Assembly (NCBI RefSeq): GCF_030249855.1
Contig: NZ_JANURN010000012.1
Coordinates: 1 to 26,343, forward strand
Length of the DNA stretch: 26,343 bases
Reading direction: 5' to 3'
Source: Helicobacter_B zhangjianzhongii
GTDB lineage: Bacteria > Campylobacterota > Campylobacteria > Campylobacterales > Helicobacteraceae
Shown here: one piece after another, positions 6,616 through 15,692 of the stretch
How the letters are laid out: each line of letters begins with the position of its first letter
Numbering within the stretch: the first letter of the stretch is position 1
Notes under the pieces: generated by a model
Seen by the model: only the letters and a program-made list of their open reading frames with translations
Told to the model about the DNA's origin: nothing
Database searches by the model: none
Program-made: the position numbers and the translations under genes

Positions 6616-9099
6616 ATGATTAAAAAGCTAATAGAACCACTGCGTAAAATTATCTCAAGCGATAATATTGATACTTTTAATGAAGCATTTAATAGTGCTA
6701 TGCAAAAGAGCGAGGGGATTTTGCATTTGCAAGAGCCTAAAATCTATGCAATGAGTGAAGAATCTAATATTGCCTCAAAATATAACAATCACTATATCGC
6801 CACAAAAGATGGCAATCTTTGTGCTGGATTTGCAATCGGTGGTATCAGTTATAGTGCTGCAAGTATCAATAGAGAGCTAGAGCTGGTGCAAAGTAGGAAT
6901 CGCTTTTGGAGCAAACTAGATTCTCATATAGAAATTAACATCTTTTGTAAAAAAGAGCGACTTAATCTTAGCTTTGATTCTAGCTCTAATAATCCATACG
7001 CACAAGAGATTATTAAAAAATGGGAGAGTGGTGTTGTAACTTATAAAATCAATTATTATCTCATCATCTCTACAAAATCTAAAAAACTCACAGGCTATTT
7101 TGAATCAAAGAAATCAAAACTTACAAGTGAGCAAATTGCAGATAATCTAAGCCCAGAGAATAATACAACACGATTTGAATTTAAAGCCAAAAAGCTTGAT
7201 GAAGTATGCCAAGAATTAAAAAGTGCATTAGGAGAGTTTAATCCCACGCAACTTGATTCTGATGATATTATTAACTTCTATGCTACTTATTCTAATATGC
7301 AAGAGACAATACTGCGATATGGATATAGCAATATCACAGATTCTTATATCACTTCAGATGTGGAGTTTAAGAAAGATTATATTATTTTTGCTCGCAATGA
7401 TGAACAAGAAGTGCTAGGGCGTTTTATTAGTGTTAAAGCCTATGAGACAGAAAATATATCAAGTATTTTACCGACAACGATTTTACGAGAAAATAGCGAT
7501 TATTATTTGATTTTTCATTGTGAAGCACTGGATAGAAAATCATCAATAGAAAAAGTTAGAAATACCAAGCTCTACGCGGTGGGCTTAATCCAAAATGCCC
7601 TAGAAGAACTCTTGCAAGAAATTAAATCTGATAGAGAAAAACTTTTAAAATTTTCTCTTAGTATTCTTGTGCTTTCTCATAATGGTGCAACTGAAAGTGA
7701 AAAGCTCCAAGAGCTGAACACAAAAACAAATGCGCTTATTGCCATTTTAAAAGCACAAAATCTAAGTGTGGCAAAAGAAAGCTTTAATCTCAAACCTTTG
7801 TATTTTAGCTTTTTTCCAAGTAGGGGCAACCTTAATGCCAGAATCCGCACACAAACGAGCTCGGTAGTTAGCACGCTTTGCACATTTGAAAATGATATTC
7901 TAGGCTTTAAGAGTAATCGCTGGGGTGATAGACCTGTGAGTATTTTGCGGCATTTAAGTGGTAGCCCTTACTTTTTTAATTTCCACGACAGCGAGCATAA
8001 AAGCGCGGCAGGGCATACGCTAGTTATTGGTGGCACAGGCTATGGGAAAACCACGCTTATGCAGTTTCTTATGCTCAATCTTTTTAAATATGATATTCAT
8101 ATCTTTGCTATGGATAAGCTGCGCGGTATGCACAATTTTACTAATTACATAGGAGGAGAATACCACGACCTAGAGCTTGATGGCTTTAAGTTAAATCCTT
8201 TTTCACTAACAGATACTGCAGAAAATAATAACTTTTTAAAATCGTGGCTATGTGAAATGGGTGAGATAAGCAAGAATGAACACGAGCTACGAAATATTGT
8301 AGGCGATACATTAAAGCAAATACGAGAAACACAACAAGCCGAGTTTGAGCATATTTTTACCCTGCAAGATTTCTATGATAGCCTGCAGTTTCCAAACTCC
8401 CAAGATGATATAAAAATCCGCTTCAAAGACTATCTAGGTGGCTTGTTTGACAATACACAAGACGCGCTTAATTTTGATAAACAGCTCGCCATTCTTAATA
8501 TGGATTCTATTTTGAAAGATAAGAAAAATGCCGCGCTTTGTGCGCTCTATCTCTTTCATAAAATTAAAAATATCTCTAAAAATAGCAATAAGGGCTTTTT
8601 TATATGGATTGATGAGCTACGCGACTATCTTAATGATGAAAATATGTGTAATGCCATTATTGAATCTATTATGGAGATACGCAAAATCAATGGTGTTATC
8701 ACAATGGGCGTGCAGAATCTTGACTTTTTTAGCAATGTGGCTAATGCAGATGCCTTTATAGAGAATATGGCAAATTTTATCATTTTCCCCACCACAGATG
8801 AGCGCACACTTCAAAAGCTAGAAGCCCAGCTCTCCCTTACAGGCAGCGAAGTAGAGTTTCTCAAAAGCTCTAGTAAAAGTGCTAGACAGATTCTTTTAAA
8901 GCGCAAAGAACAATCCTCCATACTTGATGTGAATTTTGCGCGACTTGGCGAGCATTTAAAAATATTTAGCTCTGAAGCTGAAGATGTTAATGCGTTACTT
9001 GAATGCAAGAAATACCACCCGCAAGAGTGGCGCACAATGTATCTCAAAAACCAAAAATCACTTCTTGCCACAACCCCACACTATCTAAAGGAGAAATGA
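6616..9099 (+). CDS. virB4: VirB4 ATPase of the type IV secretion system
   Basis: This 827-residue protein is the VirB4/TrbE-type ATPase that energises pilus assembly and substrate transfer at the inner membrane. The Walker A motif GGTGYGKT lies at residues 472-479 and the Walker B motif (FFIWIDELRDY, acidic pair at 666-667) follows. The arginine-rich ATPase C-terminal region and the length are normal for the family. ATG 6616 is preferred over the TTG one codon earlier because AGGA (6606-6609) is better spaced from it. The stop codon overlaps the start region of virB7. Confidence 0.93.
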   Translation: MIKKLIEPLRKIISSDNIDTFNEAFNSAMQKSEGILHLQEPKIYAMSEESNIASKYNNHYIATKDGNLCAGFAIGGISYSAASINRELELVQSRNRFWSKLDSHIEINIFCKKERLNLSFDSSSNNPYAQEIIKKWESGVVTYKINYYLIISTKSKKLTGYFESKKSKLTSEQIADNLSPENNTTRFEFKAKKLDEVCQELKSALGEFNPTQLDSDDIINFYATYSNMQETILRYGYSNITDSYITSDVEFKKDYIIFARNDEQEVLGRFISVKAYETENISSILPTTILRENSDYYLIFHCEALDRKSSIEKVRNTKLYAVGLIQNALEELLQEIKSDREKLLKFSLSILVLSHNGATESEKLQELNTKTNALIAILKAQNLSVAKESFNLKPLYFSFFPSRGNLNARIRTQTSSVVSTLCTFENDILGFKSNRWGDRPVSILRHLSGSPYFFNFHDSEHKSAAGHTLVIGGTGYGKTTLMQFLMLNLFKYDIHIFAMDKLRGMHNFTNYIGGEYHDLELDGFKLNPFSLTDTAENNNFLKSWLCEMGEISKNEHELRNIVGDTLKQIRETQQAEFEHIFTLQDFYDSLQFPNSQDDIKIRFKDYLGGLFDNTQDALNFDKQLAILNMDSILKDKKNAALCALYLFHKIKNISKNSNKGFFIWIDELRDYLNDENMCNAIIESIMEIRKINGVITMGVQNLDFFSNVANADAFIENMANFIIFPTTDERTLQKLEAQLSLTGSEVEFLKSSSKSARQILLKRKEQSSILDVNFARLGEHLKIFSSEAEDVNALLECKKYHPQEWRTMYLKNQKSLLATTPHYLKEK

Positions 9100-9230
9100 T
9101 GAAATCACTTTGTATCGCCATTTGTATTGGGCTTTTGTGTATTGGCTGCAGTAACAAGAGGGCAAAAATCCCGCCAAAAAGCCCTTGTGCTTGTTATGAC
9201 CTGATTATTGATATGGAAAAAAGGGGCTAA
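9099..9230 (+). CDS. virB7: VirB7-like small outer membrane lipoprotein
   Basis: This 43-residue protein has a lipoprotein signal peptide with a hydrophobic core followed by the lipobox LCIGC, so the mature protein would start at the cysteine near residue 17. The tail is short, proline- and lysine-rich, and has two further cysteines in PCACYD that could pair with VirB9 as in Agrobacterium. Two adjacent ATG codons exist (9096 and 9099); the second has better spacing from AAGGAG (9088-9093). Position between virB4 and virB8 supports the call. Confidence 0.75.
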   Translation: MKSLCIAICIGLLCIGCSNKRAKIPPKSPCACYDLIIDMEKRG

Positions 9231-9233
9231 ATA

Positions 9234-9893
9234 ATGACTTTTAGCGACAATGAGCTAAAAAGAGATGCGAATGTTCTTTTTAAGCTAGAGCGGCATATCA
9301 AGCAGTATATGTTCTTTTGGATTATTTTAGAATCCATTATTATCGCTCTGCTTGTGTTAGCCATTATCATTATGCTCCCCCTTAAACAAAATGTCCCATA
9401 TCTTGTGTTTTTTTCCAATGCAGAAAGCAACTTTGTGCGCGTGGAGCAGGCAAATCTTAATATCCGCGCAGAAGAAGCCCTGCTTAAGTCTATTCTAGCC
9501 AGCTATGTGCAAAAACGCGAAACAATCAACCATATTGATGATGAACACCGCTTTGAAGATGTGAGAGAGCAAAGCTCGCGTAAGGTATGGGATACCTTTA
9601 GAAGAATTGTAACCCAAGATGATTCTATGTATTCCAATAAAGAACTTACAAGAGAAGTGCATATTGTCAATCTTAGTGTGCTTTCCAAAGAAGTGGCAAA
9701 TGTGGATTTTATCACTATCGTGCAAGATGCGAAAAACAAATCCTTAAAACGCTACCGAGCCACACTCAAATACGACTTTGTAGAACAAAGTATCAATTTT
9801 ACTTCTGTGCCAAGAAACCCCACAGGCTTTGTGGTGCAAGAATACGCATTGACTGAAATTTCCATTAAAGACCAAACAGGAGAAGACAAATGA
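9234..9893 (+). CDS. virB8: VirB8-like inner membrane scaffold protein
   Basis: This 219-residue protein matches VirB8: a short cytoplasmic N-terminus, one transmembrane helix at about 26-50, and a periplasmic domain of about 165 residues. That domain contains the family-like segments SYVQKRETIN and the late RYRATLKYDF and NPTGFVVQEY strands. VirB8 nucleates assembly of the core complex by contacting VirB9 and VirB10. It begins 3 bases after virB7, and its stop overlaps virB9 by ATGA, so B8 and B9 are probably translationally coupled. Confidence 0.9.
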   Translation: MTFSDNELKRDANVLFKLERHIKQYMFFWIILESIIIALLVLAIIIMLPLKQNVPYLVFFSNAESNFVRVEQANLNIRAEEALLKSILASYVQKRETINHIDDEHRFEDVREQSSRKVWDTFRRIVTQDDSMYSNKELTREVHIVNLSVLSKEVANVDFITIVQDAKNKSLKRYRATLKYDFVEQSINFTSVPRNPTGFVVQEYALTEISIKDQTGEDK

Positions 9894-10936
9894 AATATGC
9901 TCATATCATCTTACTTTTTCCCTTTTTGCTGCCAGCTTCTTTGTGGGCAGATTCTGTGTTAAATGACGCTGATAGGGCAGAAGTAGCACGCAGAATGCAG
10001 GCAGGGCAGGAGCAAATGCTTGATACAATCAATAAAATCCAAGATATGCAAGAAGAGCGAGAAGCACGCAAAAATGCCCCACTCACAGATTCTACAAGCA
10101 GGGACTTTAGCTCTAGCTCTGCACCTTTATCACAAGAGCAAAAGCCACAAGAGCCACCAACCGAACAAGAAATCTTACTAAAAAAGCAGGCTGTGCGAAG
10201 CCAGAATCTCAAAGCCATACAAAACCAATTCTTTGCCAAAAACTACAAAGGCACAGAAAACACCATAACCATAGACTATGTGGAAAATACCACCTACAAA
10301 ATCCGCACAAGAATCGCGATGACTAGCACAATGATTTTTCCCCAAAAAATTAGAAACTTTATCTTAGGCGATAATGTGGGGTTTGAAGTGCTAGAAGTGC
10401 CTAATTCTCAAAACACCCTAGCCATACGCCCCAAGCTCATTGGCGTGGATACCAGCCTTGCTGTCTTTACAGAAGATGGCAAGCTTTATTCTTTTTATAT
10501 CTTTTCAACAGATTTTACATCGTGGAAAAATCCGCATTTAGTGGTATTTGTCAAAGATAAACGCACCATTATTGAAAAAAACAAAGACCCATTCTTTGAT
10601 GAGTATTTTTATGTAGAAGAGGGTATCAATAAGTTGCGTGTGAAGAAAAAAGAGGTTTATAAACGCTACAAAGTTAAAGCCAAGCGACAAAACACTTGGC
10701 TTGTGCCTGAAGAAATCTTTAGTGATAACAATTACACATTTTTTAAATACGATAAGAATCGCTACCCACAAATCCCTAGTATTTATGTCGTGGTAGATAG
10801 GCAGGATTCTCCCATAGAAACGCGCGTTATAGGGGATTTTGTGATTACTGAAACGGTCGCTGATAAATTCACTATCAAAATCGGTGAAGCCTATGTCTGC
10901 GTAGAACGGGAGAAAGTGCAAAAAGGCGAGAAATGA
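9890..10936 (+). CDS. virB9: VirB9-like core complex protein
   Basis: This 348-residue protein begins with a signal peptide (about 1-20, ending SLWA). A Gln/Glu/Ser-rich linker spans about 25-105. The C-terminal part is a beta-rich VirB9/CagX domain with recognisable strands (ENTTYKIRTRIAMTSTMIFP, about 130-150, and NYTFFKYDKNRYPQIPSIYVV near 275-295). VirB9 lines the outer membrane part of the channel with VirB7 and VirB10. The start overlaps the virB8 stop and the end overlaps the virB10 start by 4 bases each, indicating tight coupling within the operon. Confidence 0.92.
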   Translation: MKYAHIILLFPFLLPASLWADSVLNDADRAEVARRMQAGQEQMLDTINKIQDMQEEREARKNAPLTDSTSRDFSSSSAPLSQEQKPQEPPTEQEILLKKQAVRSQNLKAIQNQFFAKNYKGTENTITIDYVENTTYKIRTRIAMTSTMIFPQKIRNFILGDNVGFEVLEVPNSQNTLAIRPKLIGVDTSLAVFTEDGKLYSFYIFSTDFTSWKNPHLVVFVKDKRTIIEKNKDPFFDEYFYVEEGINKLRVKKKEVYKRYKVKAKRQNTWLVPEEIFSDNNYTFFKYDKNRYPQIPSIYVVVDRQDSPIETRVIGDFVITETVADKFTIKIGEAYVCVEREKVQKGEK

Positions 10937-12492
10937 GCTATCTTAAAGTGGGGCTATTCACACTTGTTGGAGCTTGTATTGTCTATGCAGGTGTAAAAGA
11001 AAACCTTGAGTATCTCTTTGAAAGCAAGTTTCCTATAAGCGATTATGTGTGGCAGTCCCAAAAGGGTGCAAATGCTAGTAATCTCTCAAAAAGTGATGTT
11101 TTTACAACAACTGATGATAAGCCAAAACTGAAAATGCTAACCGATGAGTTTGGCAACCCCATACTTGATGAATTTGGTAATCCTATTTATATTGATGAGT
11201 ATGGCAATATGTATTCTAAAAATGGCAAACCTTTAGGCAAAAAGGTGCTGCTAGATAAAAATGGAAATCCAATCTTAGATAAAAACGGCAAACCCATAAT
11301 CTATGATAAAAATGGAAAGATTATGGGCAGTGAAGATTCTTTACTGCTTGATAGTTTTGGGAATCCTGTGCTTGATAAGGATGGGAATCCCATATTTGTG
11401 GATAAAAATGGGAATCTCAAAGATAAAAATGGAAAAACCATTTTAGATTCTAATGGAAAGCCTATCAATGTCAATGATACACAAGCCTTGAATGATTTTT
11501 TAAATCAAAGCACACAAAACTCACTTGATGAGCAGCTTAAAAGACAGCAGGAACTCCTAGCCAAAGAAGCGCAAAGACAAAAAGAACTCCAAGAACAAAT
11601 GCGCAAACGCCTTGAAGAAGAAGAGAGAGCTAGAAAAGTCCTAGAAGAGCAGCGCAAAAATGACCCAGCCTATCAAGCCCTACTTGATAAGCAAGAAGCA
11701 CAAAGAGCGAGAGAGATGGCACTCGCACAAGAAAAGGAGCTTTATAAAAGCGCGGTGCTAGGAGAGCGTGTAAGCGGAAACTCTCAAATCTTTGCACAAC
11801 AAAGCTCTCGCTATGGGGATAGCGGATTTTCTAATCAAAAAAGCATAGACATCGCCACAAACGAACATCGCCTTTACAGAATGATACGCGCAGGGCGGCT
11901 AATCCCAGCAGTGCTAATGACTCCTATTGTAAGCAATATTGAAGGAATTATCACAGCACAAGTGGAGCAGGATATTTATGCGGCTCAAGGTAGAACCGTG
12001 CTTATCCCGCGTGGGACTAAAGTAATGGGCTTTTATAAAAATGATAACAAAATCGGTCAATCGCGCCTCAGTATTGTTTGGCGTGAGATGATAACACCAC
12101 AGGGCGTTAATATCTTGCTAACTAATGCGATGAGTGCGGATTCTCGTGGGATAAATGGGGTTGAGGGCTATTTGGATAATAAATTTAAAGAGCGTTATGG
12201 GTTAGGACTTTTTCTTAACACTCTAAGCAATGGGCTAATGATTAGCATCTCTAATCTCACGCAAAAAAGCGGCACGATGACAAGCCCCTATACTGCGCAA
12301 CTCTTCTCCACTGCGCAAGGAGATATTAACAATATCTTTAAACAGCTCATCTCTGAACAGGCAAAGATTAAGCCAACCATTGAAATACGCGCGGGCAGCA
12401 GAATCTACATCACACCCACCACGCATATGTGGTTTCCTGTGCCTAAAAATGGCGAGATTATGGCGCAGTATTTTAATGATGAATACCAATAA
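10933..12492 (+). CDS. virB10: VirB10 with an unusual Gly-Asn-Pro repeat linker
   Basis: This 519-residue protein is the VirB10/TrbI core component spanning inner to outer membrane. A transmembrane helix is at about 5-22. Residues 71-182 are a run of degenerate repeats, about nine residues each, of the type LD-[KE]-[NFD]-GNPI. A strongly charged coiled coil follows (about 190-270). The C-terminal 210 residues form the conserved channel domain (LIPAVLMTPIVSNIEGIITA, AAQGRTVLIPRGTKVMG, and the ITPTTHMWFPVP end). VirB10 homologues commonly have a proline-rich linker here; this one has a Gly/Asn/Asp repeat instead. It overlaps virB9 by ATGA. Confidence 0.93.
   Translation: MSYLKVGLFTLVGACIVYAGVKENLEYLFESKFPISDYVWQSQKGANASNLSKSDVFTTTDDKPKLKMLTDEFGNPILDEFGNPIYIDEYGNMYSKNGKPLGKKVLLDKNGNPILDKNGKPIIYDKNGKIMGSEDSLLLDSFGNPVLDKDGNPIFVDKNGNLKDKNGKTILDSNGKPINVNDTQALNDFLNQSTQNSLDEQLKRQQELLAKEAQRQKELQEQMRKRLEEEERARKVLEEQRKNDPAYQALLDKQEAQRAREMALAQEKELYKSAVLGERVSGNSQIFAQQSSRYGDSGFSNQKSIDIATNEHRLYRMIRAGRLIPAVLMTPIVSNIEGIITAQVEQDIYAAQGRTVLIPRGTKVMGFYKNDNKIGQSRLSIVWREMITPQGVNILLTNAMSADSRGINGVEGYLDNKFKERYGLGLFLNTLSNGLMISISNLTQKSGTMTSPYTAQLFSTAQGDINNIFKQLISEQAKIKPTIEIRAGSRIYITPTTHMWFPVPKNGEIMAQYFNDEYQ
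11140..11478 (+). repeat. Tandem coding repeats in virB10
   Basis: This stretch encodes about a dozen degenerate copies of an eight- to ten-residue unit centred on D-x-x-G-N-P-I or K-N-G-K-P. Codon use varies between copies (GGCAAC, GGTAAT, GGAAAT, GGGAAT), so the array is old or has diverged. Still, stretches such as GATAAAAATGG recur often enough to permit slippage and length variation between strains. Confidence 0.75.
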
Positions 12493-12502
12493 GGAGGGGC
12501 AA

Positions 12503-13336
12503 ATGGATAAAAATAACATCAAACAAAAAATCATTGAGTTAGAAAACAATATCAATCAACTTAAAAGCACCATAGCACGAACAGAAAAGAATCTTATAGC
12601 CCTCAAAGAGCTTATTTGGGAGAGAGAGGCTAAAAAAGAGAGTAGCAAGATGTATAAAGTGCTAGAAAATGAGAAGTCTAGCACCATTGTAAGAAGCAAT
12701 GTTGGAGATGTGGTTGTAGATAGGGAGTTTATGGAAAAAGAAATACAAAAACATCTCGATAGTCCTGCACTAAGAGGAATGGTAACCACAGAAGAAATGC
12801 TCTCTTACCCCAAAGTCGCGAGAAATGTGGAAGCAGAATATAATGTGGAGCATAAAGACTACACTTGGAAAATCAAGGCAAATGATGAAAATGTTTTACT
12901 CTATGGGAGCAGAGAATATAAAAAAGACAATAAAGATATTAACAGATTATTAACAGCACATTCAAGAACGGAATCAAATCAGAGAGTAGAATATAGCGAA
13001 AATGGGCGGACAAGGTCAGCTCCGCCTCCGTTATTTAATGACCCCAATTTTCGCACTTCCGCTAACGACACCATTATACCACAAAACAACAACACGAACA
13101 CAAATCAGCAAAAGCCACATATCCCCATACAAGCAGAACTGCAACGCAAGCTTACTATCAACCTAAACAACTTTGAGCGTGTCAGCAACAAAGAGCAAAA
13201 GCAAAGCTTTCTTGCAAGGGCTAATGAAATTAGCAAGCAAGCCCAAAATCTGCACATTGAGCTAGACTCTAAAAGTATGCAAAGACTGGAGCGTTGCAAC
13301 CTAACACAAAACAAACTCAACACAAAGGAGCGATAA
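12503..13336 (+). CDS. Putative toxin or effector with shared C-terminal module, inside the vir operon
   Basis: The start at 12503 follows a near-perfect AAGGAGGGG ribosome binding site; the frame is open further upstream inside virB10. The 277-residue product has a coiled-coil N-terminus (about 1-48). A middle region (about 95-160) contains YPKVARNVEAEYNVEHKDYTW and LLTAHSRTESN, which faintly resembles the barnase/EndoU/colicin E5-like RNase (PBECR) toxin domains; this is a tentative impression. A low-complexity Pro/Asn linker follows (about 172-205). The last part (223-265) matches the C-terminus of the AbiEii-like toxin at 19554 (20 of 43 residues identical). It lies between virB10 and virB11, where a channel gene would be expected, which suggests a secreted or regulatory partner. 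Confidence 0.6.
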   Translation: MDKNNIKQKIIELENNINQLKSTIARTEKNLIALKELIWEREAKKESSKMYKVLENEKSSTIVRSNVGDVVVDREFMEKEIQKHLDSPALRGMVTTEEMLSYPKVARNVEAEYNVEHKDYTWKIKANDENVLLYGSREYKKDNKDINRLLTAHSRTESNQRVEYSENGRTRSAPPPLFNDPNFRTSANDTIIPQNNNTNTNQQKPHIPIQAELQRKLTINLNNFERVSNKEQKQSFLARANEISKQAQNLHIELDSKSMQRLERCNLTQNKLNTKER

Positions 13337-13534
13337 ATGGAACATATTAGCCAAAAAATCCACTCTGCCAAAGAGCGACAAAAAAGCAGAGTGAGTGAGA
13401 GCAGATTGCTTGCGCGCATAGAAAAGCTAGCCAAGCAACGCGAAAAACACCAAAGGCATATACAAAAACTAGATTCTAAGCTTGAAGAGAACTTTAAAAC
13501 GCTGGAAAGCCTAGAACATAAAGGTGCGCTCTAA
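13337..13534 (+). CDS. Small basic coiled-coil protein between virB10 and virB11
   Basis: This 65-residue protein is almost entirely one charged helix (Arg, Lys, Glu, Gln) with heptad-like spacing, and its family was not recognised. It starts immediately after the stop of the preceding gene, with AAAGGAG upstream, and overlaps the virB11 start (TAATG). It could be a partner, antitoxin or chaperone of the toxin-like protein just upstream, based only on adjacency and small size. Confidence 0.65.
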   Translation: MEHISQKIHSAKERQKSRVSESRLLARIEKLAKQREKHQRHIQKLDSKLEENFKTLESLEHKGAL

Positions 13535-14466
13535 TGGAGCACATCACGCCAATCCTCGCTCAAAAGCTTAAGGTGCTTGATAAATATTTGCGCTTGAATG
13601 CCAATGAGCTTATCATCAATAATGCAGGCGAGCTATATATAGACTATGGTCAAAGGTGGGAATATGTGCAAGATTCTATGCTAAGTGCAAGCTTTTTAGA
13701 ATCTTTTCTTATCCAGCTAGCCACCAAAAGAGGGCAACGCTTTAATGAAAAACACCCTAGCCTATCGTGCGAGCTGCCACCACCTTATGATAGATATAGA
13801 TTGCAAGCCCAGCATAAAAGTGTGCTGTTTCACTCTAATGTCTGTATCTGCATACGAATCCCAAGCAAACAACGCTTTAGGCTAGAACAATTTGTCCTAA
13901 GTGATAGAGTCAAAGAGCAGTGGGATTATGCCGCTATTAAAGCTCTAATCCCACAGAAGAAAAATGTGCTTATTAGCGGTGGCACAGGCACAGGAAAAAC
14001 AAGCTTTCTTAATGCCCTAATGAGTGAGATTCCAGAAAATGAGCGCATTGTGAGTATTGAAGACTCACAAGAGCTACTTATCCATAATCGCAATAAAACC
14101 CAGCTTGCTATTCCAAAAGAAGCCAACGAGATTTATAGCTACACACAAGCTATCAATAATGCTATGCGCCTACGCCCCGATAGACTGCTGCTTGGCGAGA
14201 TAGATATACGCAATACTTTGGCATTTTTGCGCCTTAACAACACAGGACACGAGGGCAATCTCTCCACCTTGCACGCCAATAACAGCGAAGATGCTATCAA
14301 TGCCTTAATTACCAATGCAATGTTTGGAGGAATGAGCGATAGAGCAGCACTTAGAGCTTATATTCGCACTGCAATTGATTATATCGTGCAGATTAAGCGC
14401 GAAAAAAATGAACGCATTATTAGCGAGATTCTTGTTGTCAAAGACCATATACCAAAGGAGATATAA
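13534..14466 (+). CDS. virB11: VirB11 hexameric ATPase
   Basis: This 310-residue protein is the VirB11/TrbB-type traffic ATPase that docks at the cytoplasmic base of the channel. The Walker A motif GGTGTGKT is at residues 149-156. It is followed by the Asp box-like VSIEDSQEL, the Walker B region RLRPDRLLLGEI and the histidine box GHEGNLSTLHANN. Length and motif order are normal. It overlaps the preceding small gene, and its end contains the AAAGGAG ribosome binding site of mobC. Confidence 0.94.
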   Translation: MEHITPILAQKLKVLDKYLRLNANELIINNAGELYIDYGQRWEYVQDSMLSASFLESFLIQLATKRGQRFNEKHPSLSCELPPPYDRYRLQAQHKSVLFHSNVCICIRIPSKQRFRLEQFVLSDRVKEQWDYAAIKALIPQKKNVLISGGTGTGKTSFLNALMSEIPENERIVSIEDSQELLIHNRNKTQLAIPKEANEIYSYTQAINNAMRLRPDRLLLGEIDIRNTLAFLRLNNTGHEGNLSTLHANNSEDAINALITNAMFGGMSDRAALRAYIRTAIDYIVQIKREKNERIISEILVVKDHIPKEI

Positions 14467-14832
14467 ATGAAACAAAAAGCCAAAAGAGTGCATATAAGCC
14501 TAGCCACAAAAGATTATGAGATTTTATGCAAGAAAGCCGAGCTTATGGGACAAAAGAAATCACGCGTTCTTCGCCAACTTCTCCACTTAGAAGAAGCACA
14601 TAATATCCTAGAGCTACTGCACCGCACATCTAGTTTTAATACCCAAATGCTCCTTGAAATTTCGCGTGTGGCTGGAAATATCAACCAAATCGCCTATCAT
14701 CTCAATGCAGGATTTAATGTAAATGAAGAGCATTTTGAGAGACAAGCCCAAGAAACAAAGCGGATTTTTGCAGAGTTTCACGCCCTAGCCAAACAGAATC
14801 AAAAGCTTTTAGCAAGGATTTTCAATGCGTAA
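14467..14832 (+). CDS. mobC: MobC-like relaxosome accessory protein
   Basis: This 121-residue protein resembles the bacterial mobilisation protein MobC family. The N-terminus looks like a ribbon-helix-helix DNA-binding fold (RVHISLATKDYEILCKKAELMG). The later segment EISRVAGNINQIAYHLN is the characteristic MobC motif. MobC proteins bind oriT and help the relaxase open the nic region, so its target is most likely the 5618-5725 region. It sits between virB11 and virD4 rather than beside the relaxase gene, about 9 kb away. The stop overlaps the virD4 start by 8 bases. Confidence 0.82.
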   Translation: MKQKAKRVHISLATKDYEILCKKAELMGQKKSRVLRQLLHLEEAHNILELLHRTSSFNTQMLLEISRVAGNINQIAYHLNAGFNVNEEHFERQAQETKRIFAEFHALAKQNQKLLARIFNA

Positions 14833-15670
14833 TAAGAGCCAAGCTATAATGCGCGATATTACATCACTACTTGTGTGCGTGCTATTAAGTATATGTATCT
14901 ATGGCATAAGCATTATGTATTATTTTCATATCCATTTTTCTTGGCAGGGCGTGCAAGAAGCCTGTCATATAGGCGTGCAGATTCTGCAAAATCTTGGTAA
15001 TCCAGCCTTAAAGCTCAAGTCCTATATGGCACTTATTTTTGCTTCTTTGCCCCTCATTGTGTGGGTGATATTTTCACTAATGGGCAATGCAAAGCCAAAA
15101 GGAAATTATGGCAATGCACGCTTTGCTAATGAAAAAGAGATTCAAGCAATGGGGCTTAATTATGAAAGCGGTATGATATTTGGCTGCTTGAATAAAGGCA
15201 GGGACAAAAAGCTCTTTATCCGCTCCAATCAACCACTCTCTACCCTTATTGTCGCACCACCTGGCACTGGAAAGACGGCAAGTATTGCTATCCCTAATCT
15301 CTTATCCCTACCTCAAAGCTGTGTGGTGCTTGATATTAAAGGGGAGCTTTATCAAAAAACTGCAGGATACAGACAGCAAAAACTCCACAATAAAGTGCTG
15401 CTTTTCTCCCCTTTTAACGATGAAAACACAATGTTTTTTAATCCCTTTGATAACAAAGTCATTAAGGAAATGAGCTTTGTGCAACGCAAAAAGCTTGCCG
15501 ACCAAATCGCTGGGACAATTTTTGTAGGAGAAAAAGGCAAAGAAAACGACCATTGGGTCATTTCTGCCAAAACAATGTTTAGCTTTTTTGCACTCTATGC
15601 TATGCAAAAGTTTGGACATACCACCCTAGCAGAACTCGCCCAAGCTCCAAAAAAAAGATTATTACAATGA
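14825..15670 (+). pseudogene. virD4: VirD4 coupling protein, N-terminal part, frameshifted
   Basis: This 281-residue open frame holds the front half of a VirD4/TraG coupling protein, which links the relaxosome to the channel. Two transmembrane helices (about 10-34 and 60-85) precede the family motif GNARFANEKEI. The Walker A motif APPGTGKT is at 144-151, and VVLDIKGELYQKTAGYR follows. The frame ends at TGA 15668 just after an A8 run (15649-15656). Without one A it would continue as DYYNELQGDYLQMCQ into the next open frame and give about 615 residues, the normal size. So the gene is either inactivated, expressed by slippage at A8, or misread by sequencing. Confidence 0.88.
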
Positions 15671-15692
15671 GCTTCAAGGGGACTATTTACAA

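Noticed and set aside
10538..10921. Minus-strand frame of 127 residues opposite virB9
   Set aside because: Lies fully inside virB9, with no start signals; a shadow frame.
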